DNA of 60,334 bases from Rikenellaceae bacterium (GTDB lineage Bacteria; Bacteroidota; Bacteroidia; Bacteroidales; UBA932): assembly GCA_900769145.1 (NCBI GenBank), contig CAAGFN010000054.1, forward strand, positions 1 through 60,334, given 5' to 3'. The notes below the pieces were generated by a model. It did not search any database. It had not been told where the DNA came from and saw nothing but the letters and a program-made list of their open reading frames with translations. Made by a program: the position numbers and the translations under genes. The first letter of the stretch is position 1. Each line of letters opens with the position of its first letter. This document shows, piece after piece, positions 9,945 through 18,277 of the stretch.

Positions 9945-9955
9945 TATCATTGATT

Positions 9956-10948
9956 ATGAAGAAGTTATATATTGCAATGATGGCAGCCCTGACCTTCCTT
10001 TCCTGTGCGGAGAAGGAGGAGCCTGTCACATCCCTGCCGTCGGACATCCCGGAAAGGGATGAGGAAATATGCATAAAGGTGATGTCCTCCAATCTTCGTC
10101 ACAAGAAGACTGACGAGGGCGTGGACAGATGGGAGGCCCGCAAGTTCGCCTGGATAAGCATGCTCAGTGACAACCAGCCCGACATCGCCGGGCTTCAGGA
10201 AGTTACGACTACGGGCCAGTATGAGGACCTCCTGGTGTTCAGCGAGTACGAAAGGTACAAGATAATGCCGGGGGACTATACCGGTGCCCCGACAGAGGTT
10301 ACGGAGAGGAACGGCCAGTATGACGGCTCGGTTATGCTGATGTGGAAAAAGAGCCGTTTCGACAAGGTAGCCACAGGGCATTTTTGGCTTGGGGAGAAGA
10401 GCGACGAGCCTCACGACTATCCTTTCGGGGCCACGGACCAGCATTGCCGTGCCTGTGTATGGGCCAAGCTGGCCCACAGGGCTTCCGGGAAGATTGTCTA
10501 TGTGTTCAACACTCATTTTCCGTTCGACCCGGATGACAATCCTTCAGACTTCGACGAGTACGGAAACAAGATTTACAATATTGAGCCGCGTTACCAGGCA
10601 TCTAGGGAGATTGTCCGGATAATGAGGGAGGTGGCCCAGGAAGAGGATGCGGCCGTGTTCGTGACCGGCGACCTGAACTGCTCTCTGGAGGACGGCTCCA
10701 ACAGGCAGGGCTACAGGAGTCTCTCTCCCCTGACCGAGTATATGTGGAGCGCAAGGCACAATGCCGCGTGGTACGACGGGAAGATTAGTTTCAACGGCTT
10801 TTCCAACAAGGAGCGTAGTGAGAGTTCCAATATTGACCACATCTTCTACCGCGGGGCCGTCGCCGGGGATTTCATCACTGTGACAAAGGATTACGGGGTG
10901 CCGTTCGTCTCCGACCACTATCCTGTGACTTGCACATTCACATTCTGA
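9956..10948 (+). CDS. Endonuclease/exonuclease/phosphatase (EEP) superfamily lipoprotein
   Basis: The ATG at 9956 is preferred over the in-frame TTG at 9941 because it gives a proper lipoprotein signal (MKKLYIAMMAALTFLSC, Cys17). The 330-residue protein shows the EEP metal-site motifs in order: SSNLRH near residue 45, DIAGLQE (Glu ligand) near 80, GDLNCS (Asp/Asn pair) near 236, SNIDHIFY and the terminal VSDHYP. EEP enzymes cleave phosphodiesters or phosphomonoesters (DNase I, inositol phosphatases, sphingomyelinases). The lipid anchor puts it on the membrane facing the periplasm or the outside. A second EEP protein lies two genes on. The substrate is unknown; in this setting phosphorylated glycans, nucleotides or phospholipid head groups are all possible. 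Confidence 0.85.
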   Translation: MKKLYIAMMAALTFLSCAEKEEPVTSLPSDIPERDEEICIKVMSSNLRHKKTDEGVDRWEARKFAWISMLSDNQPDIAGLQEVTTTGQYEDLLVFSEYERYKIMPGDYTGAPTEVTERNGQYDGSVMLMWKKSRFDKVATGHFWLGEKSDEPHDYPFGATDQHCRACVWAKLAHRASGKIVYVFNTHFPFDPDDNPSDFDEYGNKIYNIEPRYQASREIVRIMREVAQEEDAAVFVTGDLNCSLEDGSNRQGYRSLSPLTEYMWSARHNAAWYDGKISFNGFSNKERSESSNIDHIFYRGAVAGDFITVTKDYGVPFVSDHYPVTCTFTF

Positions 10949-10952
10949 CGCC

Positions 10953-12113
10953 ATGAAGAAGATAAAACTCGGGCTGTTTCCCAAGGTCCTGATAGCCATT
11001 GCATTGGGCTCATTGCTCGGTCTGGTGGCCCCGGTGGTCCTGGTCAGGATACTGAAGACCTTCAATGTGTTCTTCGCCCAGATACTCAAGTTCATCGTGC
11101 CGCTTCTGGTGCTCGGCCTCGTGACTCCTTCGGTCGCAAATCTCGGCAAGGGGGCCGGGAAAATGCTGGTTGTAGTCCTGGCATTGTCTTATCTGTCAAC
11201 GGTTTGCGCCGGATTCTTCGCCTACGGCTGTGCCTCGGGCCTGCTTCCGCATTACATCGGATTCGGGGAGGTGTCGGCTGAGGCGGCCGCTTCAGCATTG
11301 AAGTTCGAGCCTTACATTGACCTGAAGATTCCGCCGATTTGCGACATCCTGACGGCATTGCTCCTGTCAATGACAGTGGGCGTGGGCATCATTGCCACTG
11401 GCGCGCAGGCTCTCAAGCGGGGATTTGACGAGTTCGGCGAAATTGTGAAGCTGACCATCAACAATGTCATCATCCCTCTGCTGCCTTTCTACATTTTCAC
11501 TATGATGTGCGAGATGAGCGCTTCCGGAAAACTTGCCACGGTGATGGGGGCTGGGGTCAAGGTGATTGCTACAGGGGTCGTCCTCTCTATCTGCTACCTT
11601 GTGATTCAATATGTGATTGCCGGCCTGATAGCGAAGAAGAACCCATTCAAATGCATCTGGAACATACTTCCGGCTTATTTTACCGGCTTCTCTATCTGCT
11701 CCAGCTCGGCCGTGATTCCGGTGACTCTGGAATGCGCGATGAAGAACGGTGCCTCCAGGGAAATCGCTGATTTCACCGTGCCTCTCTGCTCTACTGTGCA
11801 CATGTGCGGCTCCACAATCAAGCTTGCGACCACGTCCGTAGCCGTAATGATAATGAGCGGAATGCAAATTGACTTCGCACTTTTCGCCAATTTCATATTG
11901 CTTCAGGGCATATCCTCGGTGGCCGCCCCGGGCGTTATGGGCGGGGTCCTGATGGCCTCGATAGGCCTGCTGGAGTCGGTGCTGGGCTTCTCTCCGGAGC
12001 AGAGTGCTCTGATGATGACCATCTACCTGGCCCTGGACGGCTACGGCCCGGCCTGCAACGTCAGCGGCGACGGCGCCATTACATTAATCGTTGACAAATT
12101 TTTCGGAAAATAG
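10953..12113 (+). CDS. Dicarboxylate/amino acid:cation symporter (DAACS family)
   Basis: This 386-residue polytopic inner-membrane protein carries the DAACS hallmarks: the serine-rich re-entrant loop CSSSAVIPVTLECA near residue 250, a second hairpin near VHMCGSTIKLATTS, and the C-terminal DGYGPACNVSGDGA, which corresponds to the NVxGD signature of glutamate/serine transporters. Members import anionic or neutral amino acids or C4-dicarboxylates with Na+ or H+. The first motif departs from the usual SSSAATLP form, so the substrate is open. It starts 4 bases after the EEP lipoprotein gene, so it is translated with it. A transporter of this class within a sus-like operon is uncommon and hints that one breakdown product is a small acid or amino acid. 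Confidence 0.85.
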   Translation: MKKIKLGLFPKVLIAIALGSLLGLVAPVVLVRILKTFNVFFAQILKFIVPLLVLGLVTPSVANLGKGAGKMLVVVLALSYLSTVCAGFFAYGCASGLLPHYIGFGEVSAEAAASALKFEPYIDLKIPPICDILTALLLSMTVGVGIIATGAQALKRGFDEFGEIVKLTINNVIIPLLPFYIFTMMCEMSASGKLATVMGAGVKVIATGVVLSICYLVIQYVIAGLIAKKNPFKCIWNILPAYFTGFSICSSSAVIPVTLECAMKNGASREIADFTVPLCSTVHMCGSTIKLATTSVAVMIMSGMQIDFALFANFILLQGISSVAAPGVMGGVLMASIGLLESVLGFSPEQSALMMTIYLALDGYGPACNVSGDGAITLIVDKFFGK

Positions 12114-12123
12114 AACTGACAAG

Positions 12124-12975
12124 ATGAAAAAATTCAAAATTCTTGCGGCATTGACATTAGCCCTGTGCCTTTCCGCGACTTCCGCGGATGCCGCCAAATT
12201 GAGGCTGATGTCCTACAATATACGTTTCATATCTCCAGACGACAAGGGGGAGTTTTCCTGGGAATCCAGAAAGGCGGCCAATATTGCGATGTTCAATGAC
12301 GTTGACCCTGATGTTTTCGGCCTTCAGGAGCCTATGTGGGGCATATCGGAGTATCTATTCGACAATCTGCCCGCCTACGACCACTATCTCGCTTACCGAG
12401 ATCCGGAAGGGGGAAAGAACGGGCGCTGCCAGATAATCTTCTGGAAGAAAGACAAGTACGACCTTCTCGACAAGGGAATGTTCTATCTCAGCGAAACCCC
12501 GGAAACATATTCCAGAAGCTGGGATTCCTCACAGGTGAGATACACTGTATATGTCAAGTTGAGGGACAGGAGAACTGGTGATGAGTTCTGGTATTTCGAC
12601 ACGCATCTTGACCACAGGGGGCCAATAGCCAAGCAGAACGGGGCAAAGGTCAATGTGGAAAAGATGAAGGAGCTTGCCGGGGAGGATGCAGTGGTCTTCA
12701 TTTCCGGGGATATGAACATCCAGAGGGAGAAGTCCAACGGCAGCTGGCTGGACCCGTATTTCGAGTGGATGTCCTGGGCCCGTTCCGCTGCGACAAGGAC
12801 CTGTGACCGCTATACTTTCAATGGCTTCGGTTACGAGGGCAAGAATCCTGGCTGGCTCGACCACATCTTCTTCCGCAATGCGAAGGCCCTCCGTTACGAT
12901 GTCATTGACTCGGACGGCTACGGAGTGAAGTACATCTCCGACCATTATCCTATAATCTGCGATTTCAAATTCTGA
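12124..12975 (+). CDS. Secreted EEP-superfamily hydrolase (second copy)
   Basis: The ATG at 12124 follows the symporter stop by 10 bases and opens a standard signal peptide (MKKFKILAALTLALCLSATSADA). The 283-residue protein has the full EEP motif set: LMSYNIRF, DVFGLQE, DTHLDHRG, GDMNIQ, WLDHIFF and SDHYPIICDF at the C terminus. Unlike the upstream EEP protein it lacks a lipobox, so it should be soluble in the periplasm. The two share motif order and the WExRK segment after the first motif, so they are paralogues with different locations. The reaction is a metal-dependent phosphoester cleavage by family; the substrate is unknown. Confidence 0.87.
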   Translation: MKKFKILAALTLALCLSATSADAAKLRLMSYNIRFISPDDKGEFSWESRKAANIAMFNDVDPDVFGLQEPMWGISEYLFDNLPAYDHYLAYRDPEGGKNGRCQIIFWKKDKYDLLDKGMFYLSETPETYSRSWDSSQVRYTVYVKLRDRRTGDEFWYFDTHLDHRGPIAKQNGAKVNVEKMKELAGEDAVVFISGDMNIQREKSNGSWLDPYFEWMSWARSAATRTCDRYTFNGFGYEGKNPGWLDHIFFRNAKALRYDVIDSDGYGVKYISDHYPIICDFKF

Positions 12976-12986
12976 ACTGACTCATT

Positions 12987-15900
12987 ATGAAGACTTTACT
13001 GTCCTGCCTGTTGGCCGTGGCCCTGACTTGCTTCACCGCCGGCGCTTCCGGTACATATTCGCTTAAGTCCCCTGGCGGGAGGATTCTTGTCAATGTCAAT
13101 GCCGGGGAGCATCTCAGCTGGAGCCTTGCTTGTGCCGGGGAGACCCTTGTGGAAGACTCTCCAATATCATTGACCCTCGGGGACGGAACAGTGTTGGGAA
13201 CCGGCCTGAAATCCGCCCGTGTAATCCGCCGGAGTGTTGACCTCAATGTCCCTGCCACTGTTTACAAAAAGTCCACCATAAGGGACAATTTCAATGAGAT
13301 GACCCTGGATTTCAGGACATTCCGTGTCGTGTTCAGGGCATACGACACAGGTGCGGCATACCGTTTTGTTGTGAAATCAGGGAAGCCGTTCAAGGTGTTG
13401 GGAGAGCAGGCCGAGTTCGCATTTCCTGAAGATTGGAAAGTGTTGGCCTCATATTCCAATACGAAGGGCGATGTCACCGCGCAACTTATCAATAATTTCG
13501 AGAGCGAGTATGAGGAAATGTCTGTAAGCCAGGTTGATACGGGCAGGATTGCATTCCTTCCCGTTCTGGTTACCTCGCCTTCCGGCCGCCGTGTATGCAT
13601 TGCCGAGTCCGGTCTTATGGATTATCCCGGAATGTTTCTCAGGGCAGGAGGTGATGGCCGTTCCCTTTCCGGTTATTTCGCCGGATATCCGAAGAACCTG
13701 GCTGTCGGCGGCAAGAGAGGTCATCACGAGATAGTCACTGAACGGTATCCCCATATTGCCGAGTACAGTGCAGGCGAGATTGCATTGCCTTGGCGCACAG
13801 CTGTGGTTAGTGAGAATGATAAAGAACTGTTGGACAATGATTTGGTGTGGCTGCTCGGGGATGCCCCTTCAGTGGACATTGATTTCAGCTGGGTGCGTCC
13901 CGGCAAGGTTGCCTGGGAATGGTGGAACGCCTGGAATATCAAGGGGGTTGACTTCGAGTCAGGTGTCAATGATGCCACATACAAGTACTACATTGATTTC
14001 GCCGCCTCGAAGGGGATTGAATACGTGATTCTCGACGAGGGCTGGTCAGTCCCGGGTGTCAGGGACCTGATGCAGATAGTGCCTTCCATTCATCTTGAGG
14101 AACTTGTCAGATATGCCGGGGAGAGGAATGTAGGAATCATTCTCTGGGCAGGCTACACATCATTCAGCAGGGATGTCGAGGCTGTCTGCCGGCATTATTC
14201 CAAGATGGGCGTGAAGGGATTCAAGGTGGATTTCATGGAAAGGGATGACCAGAAGATGGTAGCCTTCCAGGCCAGGGCAGCGGAGATTGCCGCAAAGTAC
14301 CATCTGATGCTGGATTTCCACGGAACCTTCAAGCCGGCCGGCATCCAGAGGACCTGGCCGAATGTGGTTAATTTCGAGGCTGTATTCGGACTGGAGCAGA
14401 TGAAATGGAAGGAGGGGGCCGATATGGTGAAATACGATGTCACAATCCCGTTCGTGCGCCAGCTTGCCGGACCTATGGATTATACCCAGGGGGCAATGCG
14501 CAATGCCACGGCAAAGAACTGGAAGCCAATCTATTCCGAGCCAATGAGCCAGGGTACAAGATGTCGTCAACTTGCTGAGTATGTGATATTTGAGTCTCCT
14601 CTCAATATGCTTTGCGACAGCCCTTCAGCCTATTTGTCGGAGCCTGAATGCACGGATTTCATTGCAGCTGTGCCTACCGTGTGGGACGAGACATTGGCAT
14701 TGGACGGCAAGGTAGGGGAGTATGTGGTCATGGCCCGAAGAAAGGGGGACGATTGGTATGTCGGTGCCATCACTGACTGGACGCCAAGGGAGATGAGGTT
14801 GGAGTTGCCGTTTGCCGGGGGCGATGGCTGGAAGATTGAGTTTTTCAGGGATGGGGCCAATGCCGCCAAGATTGCGTCCGACTACAGGCGGGAGATATTG
14901 CCGTTTACCGGCAGCATTGACGTGAAAATGGCTCCGGGAGGAGGATTCGCCGCGAGGATTTACAGGGATGACGACCAGATGCTGGCGGCCCAGACCTATC
15001 CTGCCTGGCTTGACTCTGCTGCGATTTACCATATCTATCCTTCGTCGTTCCAGGACAGCAACGGTGACGGTTACGGTGATCTGGAAGGCATCCGGAGCCG
15101 CCTGGGCTATGTCAGGCAGACAGGCTTCAACACAATATGGCTCAGCCCCGTATTCTGCAGCGAGTTCGAGGACGGAGGTTACGACATTACTGATTTTTAC
15201 AGGATTGACCCCCGCTTCGGGACCAATGCAGACCTCGTTAGGCTGGTGGAAGAGGCTCACGATATGGGCATAAAAGTTTGCCTTGACCTCGTGGCAGGTC
15301 ATACTTCTGACAAGCATCCCTGGTTCGTGGAGTCAGCAGGCGGGGACAGGAACGGGCATTATTCCGATTACTATATCTGGACGGACGGCAAGGAAATCAC
15401 GCCCCCGCAGCCGGACAGGGGAGGATGGGTGGACAAAGACTATCCCCGGGGCGGCTACTACCTGATGAACTATTACGACATCCAGCCGGCCCTGAACTAC
15501 GGATATCTTTCACCTGACCCTACCCACAGCTGGGAACAGGCCTATGATGACCCCGGGCCGACAGCGGTCAGGCAGGAACTCAAGAACATCATAGCATTCT
15601 GGTTCGACAAGGGCGTGGACGGGTTCCGTTGCGACATGGCCTGGTCGCTGGTGAAGGGAGACGACGAGGAGTTCCACGGGGTCCGCAAATTGTGGAATGA
15701 GATATTTACCTGGCAGTCAGAACGTTATCCTGACAGAATCTTCCTCTCTGAGTGGTCCAGCCCGATTGAGTCCATATCCTGCGGCTTCGACATTGACATT
15801 ATCCGGCACAATGGCTGCGGGAAGACGATGTACCGCGACCTGGTCCACAATACCTACCGCAATCAGGAGACTGACGGGACTTACAAGCCGAAGAACTGCT

Positions 15901-16625
15901 GGATGGACAAGGCCGGGAAGGGTCGTTTCGACACTTTTGCCATTCCTTTCACGAAGATGTACAATGCCACCAGGGGTCACGGCTTTCCTTGCATGCCGAC
16001 CTCCAGCCACGATACCTGGAGGCTGAACCGCAACCAGCGCTCAACCCCGGAGGAACTCAGGACGGCAATGACATTCTTTCTTACAATGCCTTGGGTACCA
16101 ATTGTCTACTATGGCGAGGAGATAGGTATGAGGTCAATGGACGGTGCTCCATACATCGAGGGCAGCAGGGACCGGTCGGCCCAGCGTACCCCAATGCAGT
16201 GGGATTCGTCCGTCAATGCAGGCTTTTCCACCTGCTCCACGGACAAGCTTTATCTGCCGATTGACCCGTCTCCGGAACGGCCGACTGTGGAGGAGGAGGT
16301 TGGCGATGCGGCATCATTGTACAACTGGACCAGGGGCCTGCTGGCCCTGAGGGCTTCGGTGCCTGCTCTTGGCAATAGGGGAGAATGGAGGATGCTGACA
16401 AATCCGAAGAAGCCCTATCCCGTTGTATACGAGCGTTTTGCTGCTGGTGAAAGATATATCGTTGTCCTTAATCCGAGCGGCAATGAGGTTGCTGCTGACA
16501 TTGATATGAATGGCAAGTCAGAGGTGATTTTCGGAGATAGGGAGTCTGTCAGGTTCTCCAGGATAGCCGGAGGTCTCCGGGTCAGGATAAAGGGGACTTC
16601 CTCAGTGGTCTGCCGGATTTTTTAA
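12987..16625 (+). CDS. GH97-GH13 fused two-domain glycoside hydrolase
   Basis: This single 1212-residue frame has one N-terminal signal peptide and two complete enzymes. Residues about 20-660 are GH97 (N-terminal beta domain, then a barrel with YVILDEGW, GFKVDFMERDDQ and RTWPNVVNFEAVFGLEQ). Asp415 and Glu470 stand where, as I recall, the retaining GH97 alpha-galactosidase of Bacteroides thetaiotaomicron has its nucleophile and acid/base, rather than the SusB glutamate set. Residues about 672-1212 are GH13 (IYHIYPSSF; region I Asp767/His772, region II GFRCDMA with Asp883, region III LSEW with Glu922, region IV SSHD with Asp1009). Region I has AGH where NH is usual. It probably releases sugars from an alpha-linked glycan in the periplasm. 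It follows the second EEP gene by 11 bases. Confidence 0.9.
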   Translation: MKTLLSCLLAVALTCFTAGASGTYSLKSPGGRILVNVNAGEHLSWSLACAGETLVEDSPISLTLGDGTVLGTGLKSARVIRRSVDLNVPATVYKKSTIRDNFNEMTLDFRTFRVVFRAYDTGAAYRFVVKSGKPFKVLGEQAEFAFPEDWKVLASYSNTKGDVTAQLINNFESEYEEMSVSQVDTGRIAFLPVLVTSPSGRRVCIAESGLMDYPGMFLRAGGDGRSLSGYFAGYPKNLAVGGKRGHHEIVTERYPHIAEYSAGEIALPWRTAVVSENDKELLDNDLVWLLGDAPSVDIDFSWVRPGKVAWEWWNAWNIKGVDFESGVNDATYKYYIDFAASKGIEYVILDEGWSVPGVRDLMQIVPSIHLEELVRYAGERNVGIILWAGYTSFSRDVEAVCRHYSKMGVKGFKVDFMERDDQKMVAFQARAAEIAAKYHLMLDFHGTFKPAGIQRTWPNVVNFEAVFGLEQMKWKEGADMVKYDVTIPFVRQLAGPMDYTQGAMRNATAKNWKPIYSEPMSQGTRCRQLAEYVIFESPLNMLCDSPSAYLSEPECTDFIAAVPTVWDETLALDGKVGEYVVMARRKGDDWYVGAITDWTPREMRLELPFAGGDGWKIEFFRDGANAAKIASDYRREILPFTGSIDVKMAPGGGFAARIYRDDDQMLAAQTYPAWLDSAAIYHIYPSSFQDSNGDGYGDLEGIRSRLGYVRQTGFNTIWLSPVFCSEFEDGGYDITDFYRIDPRFGTNADLVRLVEEAHDMGIKVCLDLVAGHTSDKHPWFVESAGGDRNGHYSDYYIWTDGKEITPPQPDRGGWVDKDYPRGGYYLMNYYDIQPALNYGYLSPDPTHSWEQAYDDPGPTAVRQELKNIIAFWFDKGVDGFRCDMAWSLVKGDDEEFHGVRKLWNEIFTWQSERYPDRIFLSEWSSPIESISCGFDIDIIRHNGCGKTMYRDLVHNTYRNQETDGTYKPKNCWMDKAGKGRFDTFAIPFTKMYNATRGHGFPCMPTSSHDTWRLNRNQRSTPEELRTAMTFFLTMPWVPIVYYGEEIGMRSMDGAPYIEGSRDRSAQRTPMQWDSSVNAGFSTCSTDKLYLPIDPSPERPTVEEEVGDAASLYNWTRGLLALRASVPALGNRGEWRMLTNPKKPYPVVYERFAAGERYIVVLNPSGNEVAADIDMNGKSEVIFGDRESVRFSRIAGGLRVRIKGTSSVVCRIF

Positions 16626-16648
16626 GATTCAGGAATTTTGCGATATTT

Positions 16649-18253
16649 GTGAAAAACCGCATCATGATAACTTCCTTCCGAACCCTGCTCTCGATTGTAT
16701 TGCTTCCGGCCACCATTGCATTGTCCTGCTCCAAGAACGAGATTGACGTTGCCCTTGACCGGCTGGACAAGGTGCTGGATGACAAGGACATTTACCGTGA
16801 GGAGTTCGAAGCCAATGCCGACCGGATGAGGAAAAGGCTCAACAAGGCCGACACCGACTCATTGAGATGGAACAGGGCGGAAGACCTTTTCTGGATGTAT
16901 TTCCACAATCAGCTCGATTCTTCGGACAGATATCTTTCGCTGATGGAGAGGTACTGCTCGACGCCGGCCCAGAAGTTCGAGACCAGGATGGCAGCAGTGA
17001 GGGTGGATTTTCTCCGGGGCAATAACAACTTGGCTGTCAAGCGTTTCAAGTCGGTGGACCCATATTCCCTGCCGGAGGAGATGTACGATTCCTATCTTTC
17101 GTCCGCGAGGGCCCTGTACAACCATCTCTGGAAGATGTCGGAAGATTCCGTTCTGCGTGAGGGTTATCAGGATACACTCCTGACGTATATCAATGCGTCA
17201 ATCGCACTTGATACCGTGTCTTTCACCGGGGTGAGGACCAAGGCCCAGCAGGCGAGGCTGACAGGTGATTTGGACAATGCGATAGAGCTCTATGAGCGTC
17301 TTTATTTCCAGACTGACGCCAAGGCCCACGCAAAGGCTGCTGTGGCGTACAACATTGCCTCGATTTACAACCAGAAGGGCTGTGTCAATGATTACATCAA
17401 ATGGCTGATCAATGCGGCCGAGGCTGATTTCCATGCTGCCAACCGGGATTACCTGGCATTGTACGAACTGGCTTTGCTCTTGGAAGACAATCAGCTGGAC
17501 CGTGCCGAGAGATTCATAAACCTGAACCTTACAGATGTCCTGGCCGGAGATTTCAGGCTCCGTATCCCGAATTCCGGCAAGGCCCAGATGATTATCTCGA
17601 ATGCTTCGCTAATCCGCAACAAGTCGAGGATATTGTGGCTTGCGGCCGGCTTGGGAGGGCTTTCGCTGATGTGCGTGATAATCGGCTTCCTGCTGGTGTA
17701 TTCGTTCCGCCAGCGCCGTAAGCTTGCACGCTCCCGGGAAATCATTCTCAATGTGAACGAGCAGCTCAAGAAGGCCAATGCCGAGCTGAATGACGCCAAT
17801 CTCATCAAAGACAGCTATGTGTTCCGATATATGGAGTTGTCTGTCAATTATTTGGAGACATACGACCAGTACCGCCACGATCTTCTTAAACTCTTCAAGA
17901 GCGAAGGTGTCGATGCGGTGGTGAAGGCTCTCCGTTCCCCGTCGAAGATGTATATGGAGTATGACAATTTCTACCGTATTTTCGACGAGACTTTCCTTGG
18001 CCTCTATCCGGACTTTGTTCACAAGGTGAATATGCTTCTTCGAGAGGATTCCCGTTTCCCCGAGACATCGTCCACGACTCTTACGACGGAACTCCGCATC
18101 CTGGCAGCCATCCGTATCGGCATAACCCAGAGCGGCAAGATTGCCACCTTCCTGAAATGTTCCCCAGCTACCGTCTATACCTATCGCACCAAATTGCGTA
18201 ACGCCGCCCTCTGCCCCAAGGAGGACTTTGAGTCGGCGGTTGCCGGGTTGTAA
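16649..18253 (+). CDS. SusR-like membrane-spanning transcriptional regulator
   Basis: This 534-residue protein (if read from GTG 16649; ATG 16664 gives 529) has an N-terminal hydrophobic signal, a helical TPR-like periplasmic part (about 35-320), one membrane span (about 328-351), a charged coiled coil (about 352-395) and a C-terminal DNA-binding part with a helix-turn-helix near 493-522 (TQSGKIATFLKCSPATVYTY). This is the architecture of SusR, the maltose-sensing activator of the B. thetaiotaomicron starch system (DUF6377 group, from memory). It lies 23 bases after the GH97-GH13 gene, so it may be read through from the operon. GATATTTG at 16642-16649 is a near -7 box; if used, translation would start at ATG 16664 with almost no leader. 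It probably activates PUL1. Confidence 0.85.
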   Translation: MKNRIMITSFRTLLSIVLLPATIALSCSKNEIDVALDRLDKVLDDKDIYREEFEANADRMRKRLNKADTDSLRWNRAEDLFWMYFHNQLDSSDRYLSLMERYCSTPAQKFETRMAAVRVDFLRGNNNLAVKRFKSVDPYSLPEEMYDSYLSSARALYNHLWKMSEDSVLREGYQDTLLTYINASIALDTVSFTGVRTKAQQARLTGDLDNAIELYERLYFQTDAKAHAKAAVAYNIASIYNQKGCVNDYIKWLINAAEADFHAANRDYLALYELALLLEDNQLDRAERFINLNLTDVLAGDFRLRIPNSGKAQMIISNASLIRNKSRILWLAAGLGGLSLMCVIIGFLLVYSFRQRRKLARSREIILNVNEQLKKANAELNDANLIKDSYVFRYMELSVNYLETYDQYRHDLLKLFKSEGVDAVVKALRSPSKMYMEYDNFYRIFDETFLGLYPDFVHKVNMLLREDSRFPETSSTTLTTELRILAAIRIGITQSGKIATFLKCSPATVYTYRTKLRNAALCPKEDFESAVAGL

Positions 18254-18277
18254 TATAGAAATGCGGCTAAAACTGCA

